64,000 nucleotides of DNA, taken from assembly GCA_018822545.1 (NCBI GenBank), contig JAHJKA010000049.1:19777-83776 (forward strand). Direction: 5' to 3'. Below, piece after piece: positions 1-8,616 of the stretch. The translations under genes were made by a program, and so were the position numbers. How positions within the stretch are numbered: the stretch's first letter is position 1; each line of letters opens with the position of its first letter. The DNA comes from Pseudomonadota bacterium (GTDB lineage: Bacteria; Desulfobacterota; Desulfobulbia; Desulfobulbales; SURF-16). Under the pieces are notes generated by a model that did no database searches, was not told the DNA's origin, and was given only the letters and a program-made list of their open reading frames with translations.

Positions 1-456
1 TTACCTTATGGTTACACCGTTTTATCTCCTCTATCTCTTTAGATAAACCAGAAACTGCAACTAAACAAAAAAACATATAATTTCAGGCTGTTACACTTCA
101 CTATTTTGTCTAAAACAGTTCATCCTGCTGTTCGGCATGGTCTTTGCTCTTTGAATATGGAAACAAGCTTGCTCCCGTCATCATAGTGCGTGTTGACGGA
201 ACCCATAAAATATCACAGCAAGCAGACAGGACTGAAAGTCCTCCACGTAAACTTGACAATGAGAGCAAACATTTGCCAGGATACATCACACCGCTGACAA
301 AAACTGACGTTTTAAAGGGATGACGCGAAGAAAGCCTGTCCACGTGGACAGCGACTTTCCTGCTAACTCAAAAATGAGGGAGGAGAAATGCACAGAGAGA
401 GAATTGGCAAGGGGAGACAATACTCACAAGAGAACATCAACCAGGAAGGCTGATCT
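1..456. other. intergenic region upstream of nrfHA
   Basis: I see no convincing gene here. Short open frames exist on the minus strand, but they have no ribosome-binding site and their composition is not protein-like. The stretch probably carries the nrfHA promoter and 5' leader. Its only striking element is a perfect 16-bp palindrome at 336-351, listed separately. The ribosome-binding site of nrfH, AGGAAGG, sits at 443-449. Confidence 0.6.
336..351. promoter_or_regulatory. perfect 16-bp palindrome upstream of nrfH
   Basis: CTGTCCACGTGGACAG is perfectly self-complementary. Imperfect flanking arms (GAAAG on the left, CTTTC on the right) extend the symmetry. It lies about 105 bp before the nrfH start and no U-tract follows, so a dimeric regulator site is likelier than a terminator. 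It does not match the TTGAC-N6-GTCAA type of site described for HcpR. Function is inference. Confidence 0.4.
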
Positions 457-984
457 ATGGAAATTGGTAAAGCGATGAGATTTATCGCAACCTTGAGTGT
501 TGTGGTGGCTATTGGACTCTTTGCCTATGTGGTGAAAGCGTCCAACATGATATCGTATCTTTCCAGCGACCCGAAAGTATGTATCAACTGCCACACCATG
601 AACACCGTTTATGCAACCTGGCAGCACAGTTCACACAGGAATCGAGCTACCTGTGTGGAGTGCCATCTGCCGAGGGACTCTTTTGCGCACAAAATGCTCG
701 CAAAATCACGGGATGGCTTCAAACATTCCGTGGCCATGACGTTTCGCACCTACGGTCTTAATATCAGGGCCACCGAAAACGCGGCCGACCGCATTCAGGC
801 CAACTGCATCATGTGTCACCAAGAAATGGTATCGCAGATTGCGATCAACAGCGGTTTGTACCAGGCTGCCGGCAGCAACACCGGCATCGACAGAAGATGC
901 TGGGACTGCCATAGAGAGGTGCCCCATGGCATCAACACCAACCTGACCGCTACTCCTGATAATATCGGAGTGAAGGAATTATAA
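457..984 (+). CDS. nrfH: NrfH, tetrahaem quinol dehydrogenase subunit of nitrite reductase
   Basis: NrfH is a NapC/NirT-family membrane cytochrome that takes electrons from menaquinol and passes them to NrfA on the periplasmic face. The protein has 175 residues, with one N-terminal membrane anchor (about residues 8-27) followed by four CxxCH haem motifs at residues 42, 66, 117 and 148. The order and spacing fit the family, and nrfA follows 24 bp downstream. The ATG at 457 has a good AGGAAGG ribosome-binding site seven bases upstream; a second Met at codon 7 is a weaker alternative. The gene should be co-transcribed with nrfA for respiratory nitrite ammonification or nitrite detoxification. 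Confidence 0.96.
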   Translation: MEIGKAMRFIATLSVVVAIGLFAYVVKASNMISYLSSDPKVCINCHTMNTVYATWQHSSHRNRATCVECHLPRDSFAHKMLAKSRDGFKHSVAMTFRTYGLNIRATENAADRIQANCIMCHQEMVSQIAINSGLYQAAGSNTGIDRRCWDCHREVPHGINTNLTATPDNIGVKEL

Positions 985-1008
985 TCCAACCAAAGAGGAG
1001 AATTAAAA

Positions 1009-2511
1009 ATGAAAAAATCTGTACTGGTGACAATGGGATCAGTGGTTGTGATTGTTCCTTTGTTTCTGCTGGCCCTGTCCATCAACGAAAACAAGGCCGA
1101 GCAAAAGGTTATTAATGAAGTTCCAAAAATTAAACACATGGAAACCATCAGCGCCGAGTGGAGCAAGCATTTTCCCCGGCAGTACGATTCCTATGTGCAG
1201 ACCAAGAAAAGCGACAAGATTACCGACATGCTTGAGAAAAACCCTGCTCTGGTGGTGTTGTGGGCAGGCTACGGCTTCTCCAAGGACTACAATGCCCCCC
1301 GCGGTCATTCCTATATGCTGGAGGACAATATCAACACCCTACGCACCGGCGCTCCGGTGGACGGCAACACCGGCCCCATGCCAACGGCCTGCTGGACCTG
1401 TAAATCGCCGGATGTTCCGCGCCTGATGGAAAAAATCGGCGAACTGGACTATTTCACCGGCAAATGGGCACGATTCGGCAGCGAGATTGTCAATCCGGTT
1501 GGCTGTGCTGACTGCCATGACAACGAGACCATGCGCCTCACCATTACCCGGCCCCACCTGAAACGCGCCCTGGATGCGGAAGGCAGCCTGAAAGCAGCTG
1601 ACGCCACCCATCAGGATATGCGTACCCTGGTCTGCGCCCAGTGCCATGCGGAATATTACTTCAAGCCCACCGACTGGACCGATAAAAACGGTGAAAAGAA
1701 AGTGGCCAAGGTCGTTACCTTCCCTTGGGCAAATGGTTTTGCGGTGGAAGACATGGAGAAATACTATGATGATATCAACTTTGCCGACTGGACCCACCAA
1801 GTCAGCAAGACTCCCATGCTGAAAGCGCAACATCCGGGTTATGAACTTTACAAGACCGGTGTCCACGCCTTAAATGGTGTGTCCTGCGCTGACTGTCATA
1901 TGCCTTATGTGCGTGAGGGTGGTGTCAAGTATTCGTCTCATAATGTTGGCAGCCCCTTGGATAACATCGCCAACACCTGCCTTAATTGCCACAGTTCAGA
2001 TGAAAAAACCCTGCGTGACACCATTGCCAGAAAACTTGAGCGCAAGGATGAGCTGTCCAAAACGGCCATGGATGTCATCGGCAAGGCTCATCTTGAAGCA
2101 GGCAAGGCCTGGGAACTGGGCGCAACAGAAGAGGAAATGAAGCCAGTTCTTCTTGACATCAGGCATGCCCAGTGGCGTTGGGATTACTCCATAGCCAGCC
2201 ACGGTTCCTTCTTCCACGCCCCTGAAGAAACCCTGCGAATCTTGGGTTCCGCCATCAACAAAGGTCAGGATGCCCGGGTGAAGTTACGCACCGTTCTGGC
2301 CCGTTACAATGCCGCTGACTATGTGGCACCTGATTTTTCCACCAAGGAAAAAGCGCAGCAGGTCATTGGCCTGCCCTACCAGAAGCTGGTTGATGAGAAG
2401 ATGAATTTCCTCAACACCTTGCGAGAGGAATGGATCAAAGAGGCTACAGCAAAGGGTCTTTATGACCCGAAAACAAGAGAGGGCTTGGAATTTAAAACCT
2501 CCTACAAGTAA
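1009..2511 (+). CDS. nrfA: NrfA, ammonia-forming pentahaem cytochrome c nitrite reductase
   Basis: NrfA reduces nitrite to ammonium with six electrons in the periplasm. The 500-residue protein has an N-terminal signal/anchor helix (about residues 5-24). Its active-site haem motif is of the lysine-ligated type, CWTCK at residues 128-132. Four ordinary CxxCH motifs begin near residues 166, 209, 293 and 324, giving the five haems expected. Length and motif order match the family. AAAGAGGAG upstream is a good ribosome-binding site. It forms a two-gene operon with nrfH and is closed by the terminator at 2554-2588. The haem-containing sensor kinase at 40.6-42.0 kb is not adjacent, so a link to it would be speculative. 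Confidence 0.97.
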   Translation: MKKSVLVTMGSVVVIVPLFLLALSINENKAEQKVINEVPKIKHMETISAEWSKHFPRQYDSYVQTKKSDKITDMLEKNPALVVLWAGYGFSKDYNAPRGHSYMLEDNINTLRTGAPVDGNTGPMPTACWTCKSPDVPRLMEKIGELDYFTGKWARFGSEIVNPVGCADCHDNETMRLTITRPHLKRALDAEGSLKAADATHQDMRTLVCAQCHAEYYFKPTDWTDKNGEKKVAKVVTFPWANGFAVEDMEKYYDDINFADWTHQVSKTPMLKAQHPGYELYKTGVHALNGVSCADCHMPYVREGGVKYSSHNVGSPLDNIANTCLNCHSSDEKTLRDTIARKLERKDELSKTAMDVIGKAHLEAGKAWELGATEEEMKPVLLDIRHAQWRWDYSIASHGSFFHAPEETLRILGSAINKGQDARVKLRTVLARYNAADYVAPDFSTKEKAQQVIGLPYQKLVDEKMNFLNTLREEWIKEATAKGLYDPKTREGLEFKTSYK

Positions 2512-2553
2512 GCTTCATCTCATGTAACATCAGATAACTGCTTCATTCTACCA

Positions 2554-2588
2554 GTCCCGTCCGCCGCAAGGTGGGCGGGACTTTTTTT
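2554..2588 (+). terminator. Rho-independent terminator of nrfHA
   Basis: A 12-bp GC-rich stem (2554-2565 with 2570-2581, two G-U pairs) closes a GCAA tetraloop and is followed by seven T. It lies 43 bp after the nrfA stop. Confidence 0.92.
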
Positions 2589-2715
2589 ATCGCTATTCTG
2601 CCGCGAGTTGATGCTTTGGCCAAACGCGAAAAATGAATGGAACTTGAGGGGGAACTTGCAAGAAAACACTTCGGAAGATGACACCTAATACGAACAAGAA
2701 CGGGGAGAGTCGAAA

Positions 2716-3000
2716 CTAGACAACGACATCAATACGTTGGCTGGCCACTTTTTGTTGCTCAGCCTGAGCCTCTCGGACCTGTTGACGGGCTTGGAGTTCC
2801 GCGGCCTTAGCCTTGTCAAGACGCTCTTGGGCACGCTGCTCCTGAACCTGAGCCTCACTCCTGTTTTGGATGGCTTGCTGCTGCTCATCCCGGGTCTGCT
2901 GCACCCGGCGGGTGGCGGCCAGCTTGTCAGCTCTGAGCTGATCACTGGAATAAGAAGATGGTGATGGAGTGCTGTTACTTGCAATGTTGTTGGCTAACAT
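2716..3000 (-). CDS. small Gln/Ala/Arg-rich coiled-coil protein
   Basis: This 94-residue protein is not a family I recognise. Residues 1-20 are Ser/Pro/Asn-rich and look disordered. Residues 22-88 are a long amphipathic helix rich in Gln, Ala, Arg and Glu with heptad-like spacing, so a coiled coil is likely. There is no signal peptide and no cysteine. A clear GGAGG lies just upstream of the ATG on the minus strand, which supports real translation. The gene stands alone between the nrfHA terminator and kamA. The region between it and kamA (3001-3294) is AT-rich and probably holds promoters only. Confidence 0.7.
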   Translation of the reverse strand: MLANNIASNSTPSPSSYSSDQLRADKLAATRRVQQTRDEQQQAIQNRSEAQVQEQRAQERLDKAKAAELQARQQVREAQAEQQKVASQRIDVVV

Positions 3001-3294
3001 CGTAACCTCCGCATCTGTAGAAGAAAAATTGTTCGGTATTCATCCTCAGATAGAATCAATCTGCCAAAGAAATTATCTAAGAATTTTACACGTACATTCA
3101 ATATAATAAGCAGTGATAAAAAAAATGCCACAGAAATTATTTCTTTTGTTGCCAGGGTTATCGAACCACCATAAAAAGCTCTATAGCTTCATGGTTTAAA
3201 AAAATACAAAAAAATTCTTCGTGCGCATTGTGCCCGGCGTGGTAAAAAGACCTCCTTATCTCACTCTTTCAAACAATTCTGCCTTCAAAAAACC

Positions 3295-4335
3295 ATGGCC
3301 CGTTGGCAAAACATACTCAAACAGGCGATCACTGCGCCAAAAGATCTCCCTGTGGGACTGCAGCCCTTCATGCCTGAATCAGGAGCGGTGGCTGATCAGT
3401 ATCCCATGCGGATTAACACTTATTACCTGAACCTGATCAAAGAAAAAGGAGACCCCCTCTGGCTTCAAGCCGTGCCGCAGCCCCAGGAGCTTCATGATCA
3501 GGTCTGCGTGGCCGACCCCCTGGACGAGGAAAATTTAAGCCCTGTTGCCAATCTGGTCCATAAATATCCAGACCGTGTCCTCTTTCTGGTTACCAGTCAA
3601 TGCGCCATGTACTGCAGATTTTGCACCCGAAAACGAAAAGTTGGCACGGCCAGCATGGTAATCAGCGATGACACCATACACGCCGGTCTGAACTATATCC
3701 GTACACACCCGGAGATCAAAGACGTGCTGATCTCAGGCGGCGACCCCCTTCTCTTAAGCGATGACAGGCTGGACTGGCTCCTTTCTTCGATACGCGCCAT
3801 CCCATCAGTTGAAATCATCCGTATCGGCAGCCGAGTGCCCTGCACCCTGCCCATGCGGATTACCGCAAAACTCTGCCGTATATTGAAAAAATATCATCCC
3901 CTTTACATCAACACCCATTTTAACCATCCCGATGAGATTACTGCCGAAGCATCCTTGGCCTGCAAACGCCTTGCTGATGTCGGCATCCCACTAGGCTGCC
4001 AGACCGTGCTTTTAAAAGGGGTCAACGATGATGCCACGATCATGGCAACATTAATGCGCAAGCTCCTCACCATCCGGGTCAAACCCTACTATCTCTTCCA
4101 GGGTGACCTGACCCGTGGCACCAACCACTTCCGAACCACCATCGAAACTGGGCAAAAGATCATGCAACAGCTCATCGGCCACACCTCAGGCATGGCCGTG
4201 CCTACCTACGCCGTGGACGGCCCGGACGGTGCCGGCAAAATCCCCCTGACCCCTAACTATATTGAATCCCTGGGCAAACAGCTTTGCTTCACCAACTACC
4301 AGGGCAAAACCTGCTTTTATGACAATGGTGGCTGA
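3295..4335 (+). CDS. kamA: KamA-family lysine 2,3-aminomutase (radical SAM, PLP)
   Basis: The 346-residue protein carries the radical SAM cluster motif CxxxCxxC at Cys103, Cys107 and Cys110 in the KamA context (CAMYCRFCTRKR). The PLP-binding lysine is Lys315 in GAGKIPLTP. Two acidic residues that bind the substrate epsilon-amino group in characterised lysine aminomutase are kept (Asp271 in GDLTRGTNHFRT, Asp308 in the AVDGP segment). Glutamate 2,3-aminomutases lack that pair, so lysine is the likely substrate. It is shorter than the roughly 416-residue clostridial enzyme. A role in beta-lysine osmolyte synthesis is possible, but no ablB acetyltransferase is adjacent. No strong ribosome-binding site precedes the ATG. 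Confidence 0.88.
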   Translation: MARWQNILKQAITAPKDLPVGLQPFMPESGAVADQYPMRINTYYLNLIKEKGDPLWLQAVPQPQELHDQVCVADPLDEENLSPVANLVHKYPDRVLFLVTSQCAMYCRFCTRKRKVGTASMVISDDTIHAGLNYIRTHPEIKDVLISGGDPLLLSDDRLDWLLSSIRAIPSVEIIRIGSRVPCTLPMRITAKLCRILKKYHPLYINTHFNHPDEITAEASLACKRLADVGIPLGCQTVLLKGVNDDATIMATLMRKLLTIRVKPYYLFQGDLTRGTNHFRTTIETGQKIMQQLIGHTSGMAVPTYAVDGPDGAGKIPLTPNYIESLGKQLCFTNYQGKTCFYDNGG

Positions 4336-4757
4336 AAAGAAACCCTGAATCTTTTGCAAATAATCAGGGTATGGAGCTGACCGTGGCCCTTCCAGAACTC
4401 TACCTCATTACCGTTCATGGTCAGGGAGTAAATCCGGCCCGGCTCCATGTTCATTTTAGCAGCGTCACCAGCCGGCAGGATAAAGAGAGAGGCCTTCTGG
4501 TTGCCACGCATATAGGTAAGAAAGGCGGCATTACATTTTCCCAGCTTACAAACGCGACCACCGACCAGAGTAAAACCACGACCCACCATATCGGGCAGCG
4601 CTATGGCTTGGCCCATTTTGGCCTCATACCAGGCAGGGATACCAGCCACCTCTTGCGCGGTGAAAGCCATAGCCTCCGGGCTGACATGATCATGCAGGGC
4701 CACTTGGGCCAACTCTTCAAGAGAAGAAAAACCATGCCTGCGATGGTGATTCCCCAA
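4317..4757 (-). CDS. anti-sigma-factor-like C-terminal domain protein
   Basis: The 146-residue product resembles the C-terminal sensor-side part of transmembrane anti-sigma factors (pattern around the LVGGRVCKLG and AAFLTYMR segments, then LFILP). The zinc-finger and membrane part that normally precedes this is absent, and no ECF sigma factor is nearby. The only usable start appears to be TTG at 4757, with no clear ribosome-binding site. The frame stays open upstream without a plausible start. The 3' end overlaps kamA convergently by 19 bp. It may be a stand-alone domain or a remnant of a decayed anti-sigma gene. Confidence 0.5.
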   Translation of the reverse strand: MGNHHRRHGFSSLEELAQVALHDHVSPEAMAFTAQEVAGIPAWYEAKMGQAIALPDMVGRGFTLVGGRVCKLGKCNAAFLTYMRGNQKASLFILPAGDAAKMNMEPGRIYSLTMNGNEVEFWKGHGQLHTLIICKRFRVSFQPPLS

Positions 4758-4852
4758 ATGATTTAGAAAAAAAACAGGAAAGGAAAGAACGCTACCAAAA
4801 TCTAGGAATGGCGCAAAAGGAACATGGGCGTCGAACCCTTGGCCAAGGCCTC

Positions 4853-7195
4853 TTATCTTACCAGGGCAGGAATCTTCAGGGCGGGAATCTTCAGGGCGGG
4901 AATCATGACACCATCAAGATCCCGATAATCCTGATGCTTATTTCTCCCTGCTGACGAAACAGCCCTGGGCAGCTTTTCAACCTTCACCCCCAGATACTCT
5001 GCCAACCGCCCTCTGTCTGAATAGAAAGGCCACCATACCCTGGTATTATAGAAACGAAAGGGGAAAGGATGGGGTTGCCCCTTAGCAAAGAGTAGCTCAA
5101 AGGCTGCCTTGGTATTTTCCTCATGGGCCATGGCCAGGGCCTCAAGGGAAACAGCTATTTTCTCGACCAGATCGGTCCTGAAGGAGGAAGGATACCGGGC
5201 CGCGATAAAACGCAGCTTGACGGCAGCCTGGCGGGTGAGACCTGGATGGCCTGCCTCTGCCGCAAGCTGGCCATAATCAAAAAGAGACAAAAGCACCTGG
5301 GCCGCCTTACCCGTGTCACGGAAACCCTTTTCGGTGATAAGCGCTACAGAACCCTGCGTGCCACCCCGCACAAAGGAAACATTTACCCTGGTTGCAACAG
5401 GCAGCGGCCCCACAATCTCCTGAATCTGGCTGGCCATGGAGATGGGTTTGCCATTGATTGCAATCACCTTGTCTCCGGGCTGGAGTCCGGCCTGAACAGC
5501 CGGAGAATTCCCCGCCACCTTGGCGAGAGTCGTATAAAGAAAACCGCTCTTGGGATCCCTTTTAAAATCAAGGCCCAGCCTTGAAACCATGGGGCTCTTG
5601 TCGAGAATTGCCTGGGCATGAAAGGCAAAATAATCCCCCCACAGGGCAAGGGGCATATCAGGGTACTTGAAGTAAAATTCCGAGCCATTAAAGTCAAGGG
5701 GCAGATAGGGTTGCCGGTTAACAATAGCTTTAAGCTGCTCAAGGCCTTTGGCATACTCGTTTTCGGCAAAAAGTTTTCGCGCCTTGTTAAAGAGAGCGAC
5801 GTTCTCCATATCCATTTTTGTTAAGGCAGCCACGGTCCTTATCTTGCCGGCATCCACCACTCGCCAGGCATCGCTCACCACATCAAAGGTCAACAAAGTC
5901 CCCTGAGGGGCCACCGAACGTTCATCAAGAAGCTGAAGGCCATTGCTCACGGTGAACCGTTTAAATTTCCCCTGATCCACCAAGCCAACAATGCCGTGGG
6001 GACTTATTTCCACCTGACACTGTGGGGCAAGGGCCAGCGAAAATTCCTGCGCCTTCTTACTGGGATCAAGAGGCAACAACCGGATGCCGGCAAGCTCACT
6101 GACAATGATGTACGCACCATCCTTTGAAATTCGCACATCTTCAGGGCCTCTGAGGCCTGGTCCCAGTGGAAACTCAAGGCTGCGGAGTCGTTCGCCGCTC
6201 TCTTTATCAAAAAGCCAGACAAGATCGGCTTCTTTACCCTTTTTCTTCAAAACCCAGTCAAATTGGTACCGGCCGCCACGAACAAGAAGATTCTGCCCAG
6301 AGGGATCATAGGCCAGGTTCTTATCAAAACGGCCATTGACCTTATTTGAGTCAAAACTGCTCAGTTTTTTACCCGTGCTCACATCATATCTTTCAATGCG
6401 GCTGGCCACTTCAGCATCCATGCAGACAGCGAGTTCCTTGCCGTCGGGAGAAAAGGCCAGGCCACAGGCATCATTCAAAAAGGCGTCGTTTTGCAACTCA
6501 ATCTCGGTGACTTTTCCGGGCTGAAAATATTCTATCCGGATAACGGAACGACCCATATCAGCAATGGAATCCTGAATAAAAAGAGCGGAAGCATGCATCC
6601 CGGCATCAGAACTGACCGCGAAATTACGGCCCATCTCAAGGGCACCCTTGTTTTTTACCACCGAGGTAAAACGCCAGACCTGGGTATCATTTTCATAGAA
6701 GAAAACCTGGCTTTGTTTATTACCAGCCACCGACGTCACAAAAAAACGCCCGTCACCGCTAAAACCCAAACCAACCGTCTTGTCATTACCGGGCTGGGGA
6801 TAATGACGTCGACGCATACCCTCAAGCCGATACTCCTCAATCTTCCTGTTTAATTTGTCATTATCAAGGGAGATGACAACATCATCACCCAGGGCATAGA
6901 TAAGACACTTGCCCACCACATGATCACCCTGACCGCATTTGGCAAGGGCATCTGATATGGCAAAATCAAGATCATCATAACCCCAGGTATACCAGGCATC
7001 AAAACGTTCATCCTCCTGTTTAAGGGCGAAAACTTTATAATGAAGGGGGCTGGCCTTATAGGTGTCGTAGGCGGCCTGCAATCTGGCCCTGAAGGTGGCG
7101 GCAAGGCCCTGCCCAGGTGCCCCGAGGAGACAAAGGAAGACGACAAACGAGACGCGAAGATATTTCCGGTGGAATTTTCTTTGGAGGAAATTCAT
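4853..7195 (-). CDS. exported WD40-like beta-propeller protein with PDZ domain
   Basis: About 780 residues when started at the Met of MNFLQRKF (7195), which gives a proper signal peptide with cleavage near GLAA. An upstream TTG at 7234 overlaps the preceding stop as TTGA and is the alternative start. After the signal come about 400 residues of repeated WD40/lipoprotein-propeller-like blades (FSPDGKELAV, YDPSGQNLLV, ISKDGAYIIV). A helical segment follows, then a PDZ domain (about residues 545-625, with AGLQPGDKVIAINGKPI) and a helical tail. The C-terminus is a short tandem repeat of IPALK. No protease triad is visible, so it is probably a scaffold or sensor of the periplasm. It follows the Ig-like gene at 7231-8472 in one transcription unit. 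Confidence 0.75.
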   Translation of the reverse strand: MNFLQRKFHRKYLRVSFVVFLCLLGAPGQGLAATFRARLQAAYDTYKASPLHYKVFALKQEDERFDAWYTWGYDDLDFAISDALAKCGQGDHVVGKCLIYALGDDVVISLDNDKLNRKIEEYRLEGMRRRHYPQPGNDKTVGLGFSGDGRFFVTSVAGNKQSQVFFYENDTQVWRFTSVVKNKGALEMGRNFAVSSDAGMHASALFIQDSIADMGRSVIRIEYFQPGKVTEIELQNDAFLNDACGLAFSPDGKELAVCMDAEVASRIERYDVSTGKKLSSFDSNKVNGRFDKNLAYDPSGQNLLVRGGRYQFDWVLKKKGKEADLVWLFDKESGERLRSLEFPLGPGLRGPEDVRISKDGAYIIVSELAGIRLLPLDPSKKAQEFSLALAPQCQVEISPHGIVGLVDQGKFKRFTVSNGLQLLDERSVAPQGTLLTFDVVSDAWRVVDAGKIRTVAALTKMDMENVALFNKARKLFAENEYAKGLEQLKAIVNRQPYLPLDFNGSEFYFKYPDMPLALWGDYFAFHAQAILDKSPMVSRLGLDFKRDPKSGFLYTTLAKVAGNSPAVQAGLQPGDKVIAINGKPISMASQIQEIVGPLPVATRVNVSFVRGGTQGSVALITEKGFRDTGKAAQVLLSLFDYGQLAAEAGHPGLTRQAAVKLRFIAARYPSSFRTDLVEKIAVSLEALAMAHEENTKAAFELLFAKGQPHPFPFRFYNTRVWWPFYSDRGRLAEYLGVKVEKLPRAVSSAGRNKHQDYRDLDGVMIPALKIPALKIPALVR
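4861..4911. repeat. 15-bp tandem repeat at the 3' end of the PDZ-protein gene
   Basis: A 15-bp unit (GGAATCTTCAGGGCG on the plus strand) occurs twice in direct succession, with partial copies on both sides. It encodes the pentapeptide IPALK repeated at the extreme C-terminus. The unit is a multiple of three, so copy changes would keep the frame. Confidence 0.75.
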
Positions 7196-7230
7196 AGATG
7201 ACCTAGGTTTCAAAAAGGCTGTCAATGTGA

Positions 7231-8472
7231 TCAAAAAGGTGGAGGGGAGCTGCCTATGCCACCGCCACTGCCTTGCTGGCGTGAGGGCTCACCACCAGAA
7301 CGGGGCGCTGTCAGAATTCTTCCTGGTTCAACAAGGACTTCAACTGTGGCGGAGGCTGTTCGTCCTGCCTGGTCTTTAACCTCCATGACAAACTTTTCTC
7401 TACCCGTTGCCACAGTCGGGGCAACCTTAATGGTCCCCTCAAGCACACCTGGCAAGCCAACAGCATAGTTAAAAGTCACCCCTGGCTTCTGAGAAAAACT
7501 CATGGTGAAGGGCGGTGCAAAGGTATCCGGCACCATGATCTGAAAGGAGGTAGCTTCTCCGGTCCGCACAATGGCAGGCATATCAACCTGAAGTTGAAGA
7601 CCGACAATCTCGACAAAAACCTCTTCGGCGACAATGGTGCCGTCAGGGGCGGTAAGCAGCGCCGTCATCCTGGCTTTTTCGCCAGCCGGGATCAGGCCAG
7701 GGGTCAGACGAACACCGAAACGGCTTACCTTCCGGGTAGGATCACGATCCTTATAGGCCGAACGGGTGGCAAGCTGTTTACCCTTACTATCAAAAACATC
7801 GAGCTGGATAAGGACAGAGGGAACATCATAGGCCAGATGGTAATAAACGAAAACATGGGGAGACTGATCCTCATACAAAACAGGCCGATGTTCCGTGCCC
7901 TGTGATGACTCATCAACCAGAAATGCGGTAATAGCGACAGGTTGCTTCACCTCAAAGGATTTAGAGACCTGAAAAGCAAGCTTTGGTTGGGCCGCATTTT
8001 GATGGGTGAAGCCCAGATAATAAAAACCGTTGGCCAATGCCTTGGTATTAACCTCAAAAGAGACAAACTCCTGACCGCCCACTTCTAAAATCTGGCGAAT
8101 CTTTTCATATCCGGCAACAGGTTGGCCAGACTCGTCATAAAGCTGCCAGATCAAGTTGCCCAGAACAGTTTTTCCAGAACCACCGAGAAGGGGCACCCAA
8201 CCTTGGGCGGTGACGAGCCTGCCATCGGTAATATATCCGGAAAGCAGTGGGCCGGACATGGAGTCAAGACGCAGCTCAAGATCAAAGGGTTGAGGTGAGA
8301 TGTCCTGCCCTGCACTTGCCGGAGAACAAATCACCAATCCGACAACGAACGGGATTGCCACAATTATGAGAAAAATCCTTGTCAGAAACATCTTTGCACA
8401 CATACCTGCTTCAGTGGATTTCAGGGTAAACATAGAAGAACAACAAGAGATAAATCGAGGGACAGAAAGCAT
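7231..8472 (-). CDS. exported protein with Ig-like/fibronectin-like folds, unknown function
   Basis: The 413-residue product has a hydrophobic signal segment (FLIIVAIPFVVGLVI, near residues 32-46) ending in an ASA cleavage-like site. Several Met codons precede it (residues 1, 15, 24 and 28); none has a strong ribosome-binding site, so the start is uncertain. The mature part is beta-rich, with repeated blocks of 90-110 residues that look like Ig or bacterial A2-macroglobulin-type folds. It ends in a Gly/Ser/Gln/Pro-rich tail. I recognise no catalytic motif. It is immediately upstream of the PDZ protein gene and probably works with it at the cell surface or in the periplasm. Confidence 0.65.
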   Translation of the reverse strand: MLSVPRFISCCSSMFTLKSTEAGMCAKMFLTRIFLIIVAIPFVVGLVICSPASAGQDISPQPFDLELRLDSMSGPLLSGYITDGRLVTAQGWVPLLGGSGKTVLGNLIWQLYDESGQPVAGYEKIRQILEVGGQEFVSFEVNTKALANGFYYLGFTHQNAAQPKLAFQVSKSFEVKQPVAITAFLVDESSQGTEHRPVLYEDQSPHVFVYYHLAYDVPSVLIQLDVFDSKGKQLATRSAYKDRDPTRKVSRFGVRLTPGLIPAGEKARMTALLTAPDGTIVAEEVFVEIVGLQLQVDMPAIVRTGEATSFQIMVPDTFAPPFTMSFSQKPGVTFNYAVGLPGVLEGTIKVAPTVATGREKFVMEVKDQAGRTASATVEVLVEPGRILTAPRSGGEPSRQQGSGGGIGSSPPPF

Positions 8473-8616
8473 CTATAGCAACCAAAAAGTATGGACACAT
8501 CGGGACTGTTACAGGTCATTTATGACGTGTGTTGTTAAATAATAAACTCAGTACGCTTCAGGTGCCCCCTGACATCAGCTTTAATGTTTCAACGATAGTA
8601 TGATTAGCAAGAAGAA

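Noticed and set aside
110..343. 77-codon minus-strand open frame in the nrfHA upstream region
   Set aside because: No ribosome-binding site, low-complexity Ser/Leu/Arg composition and no recognisable family.
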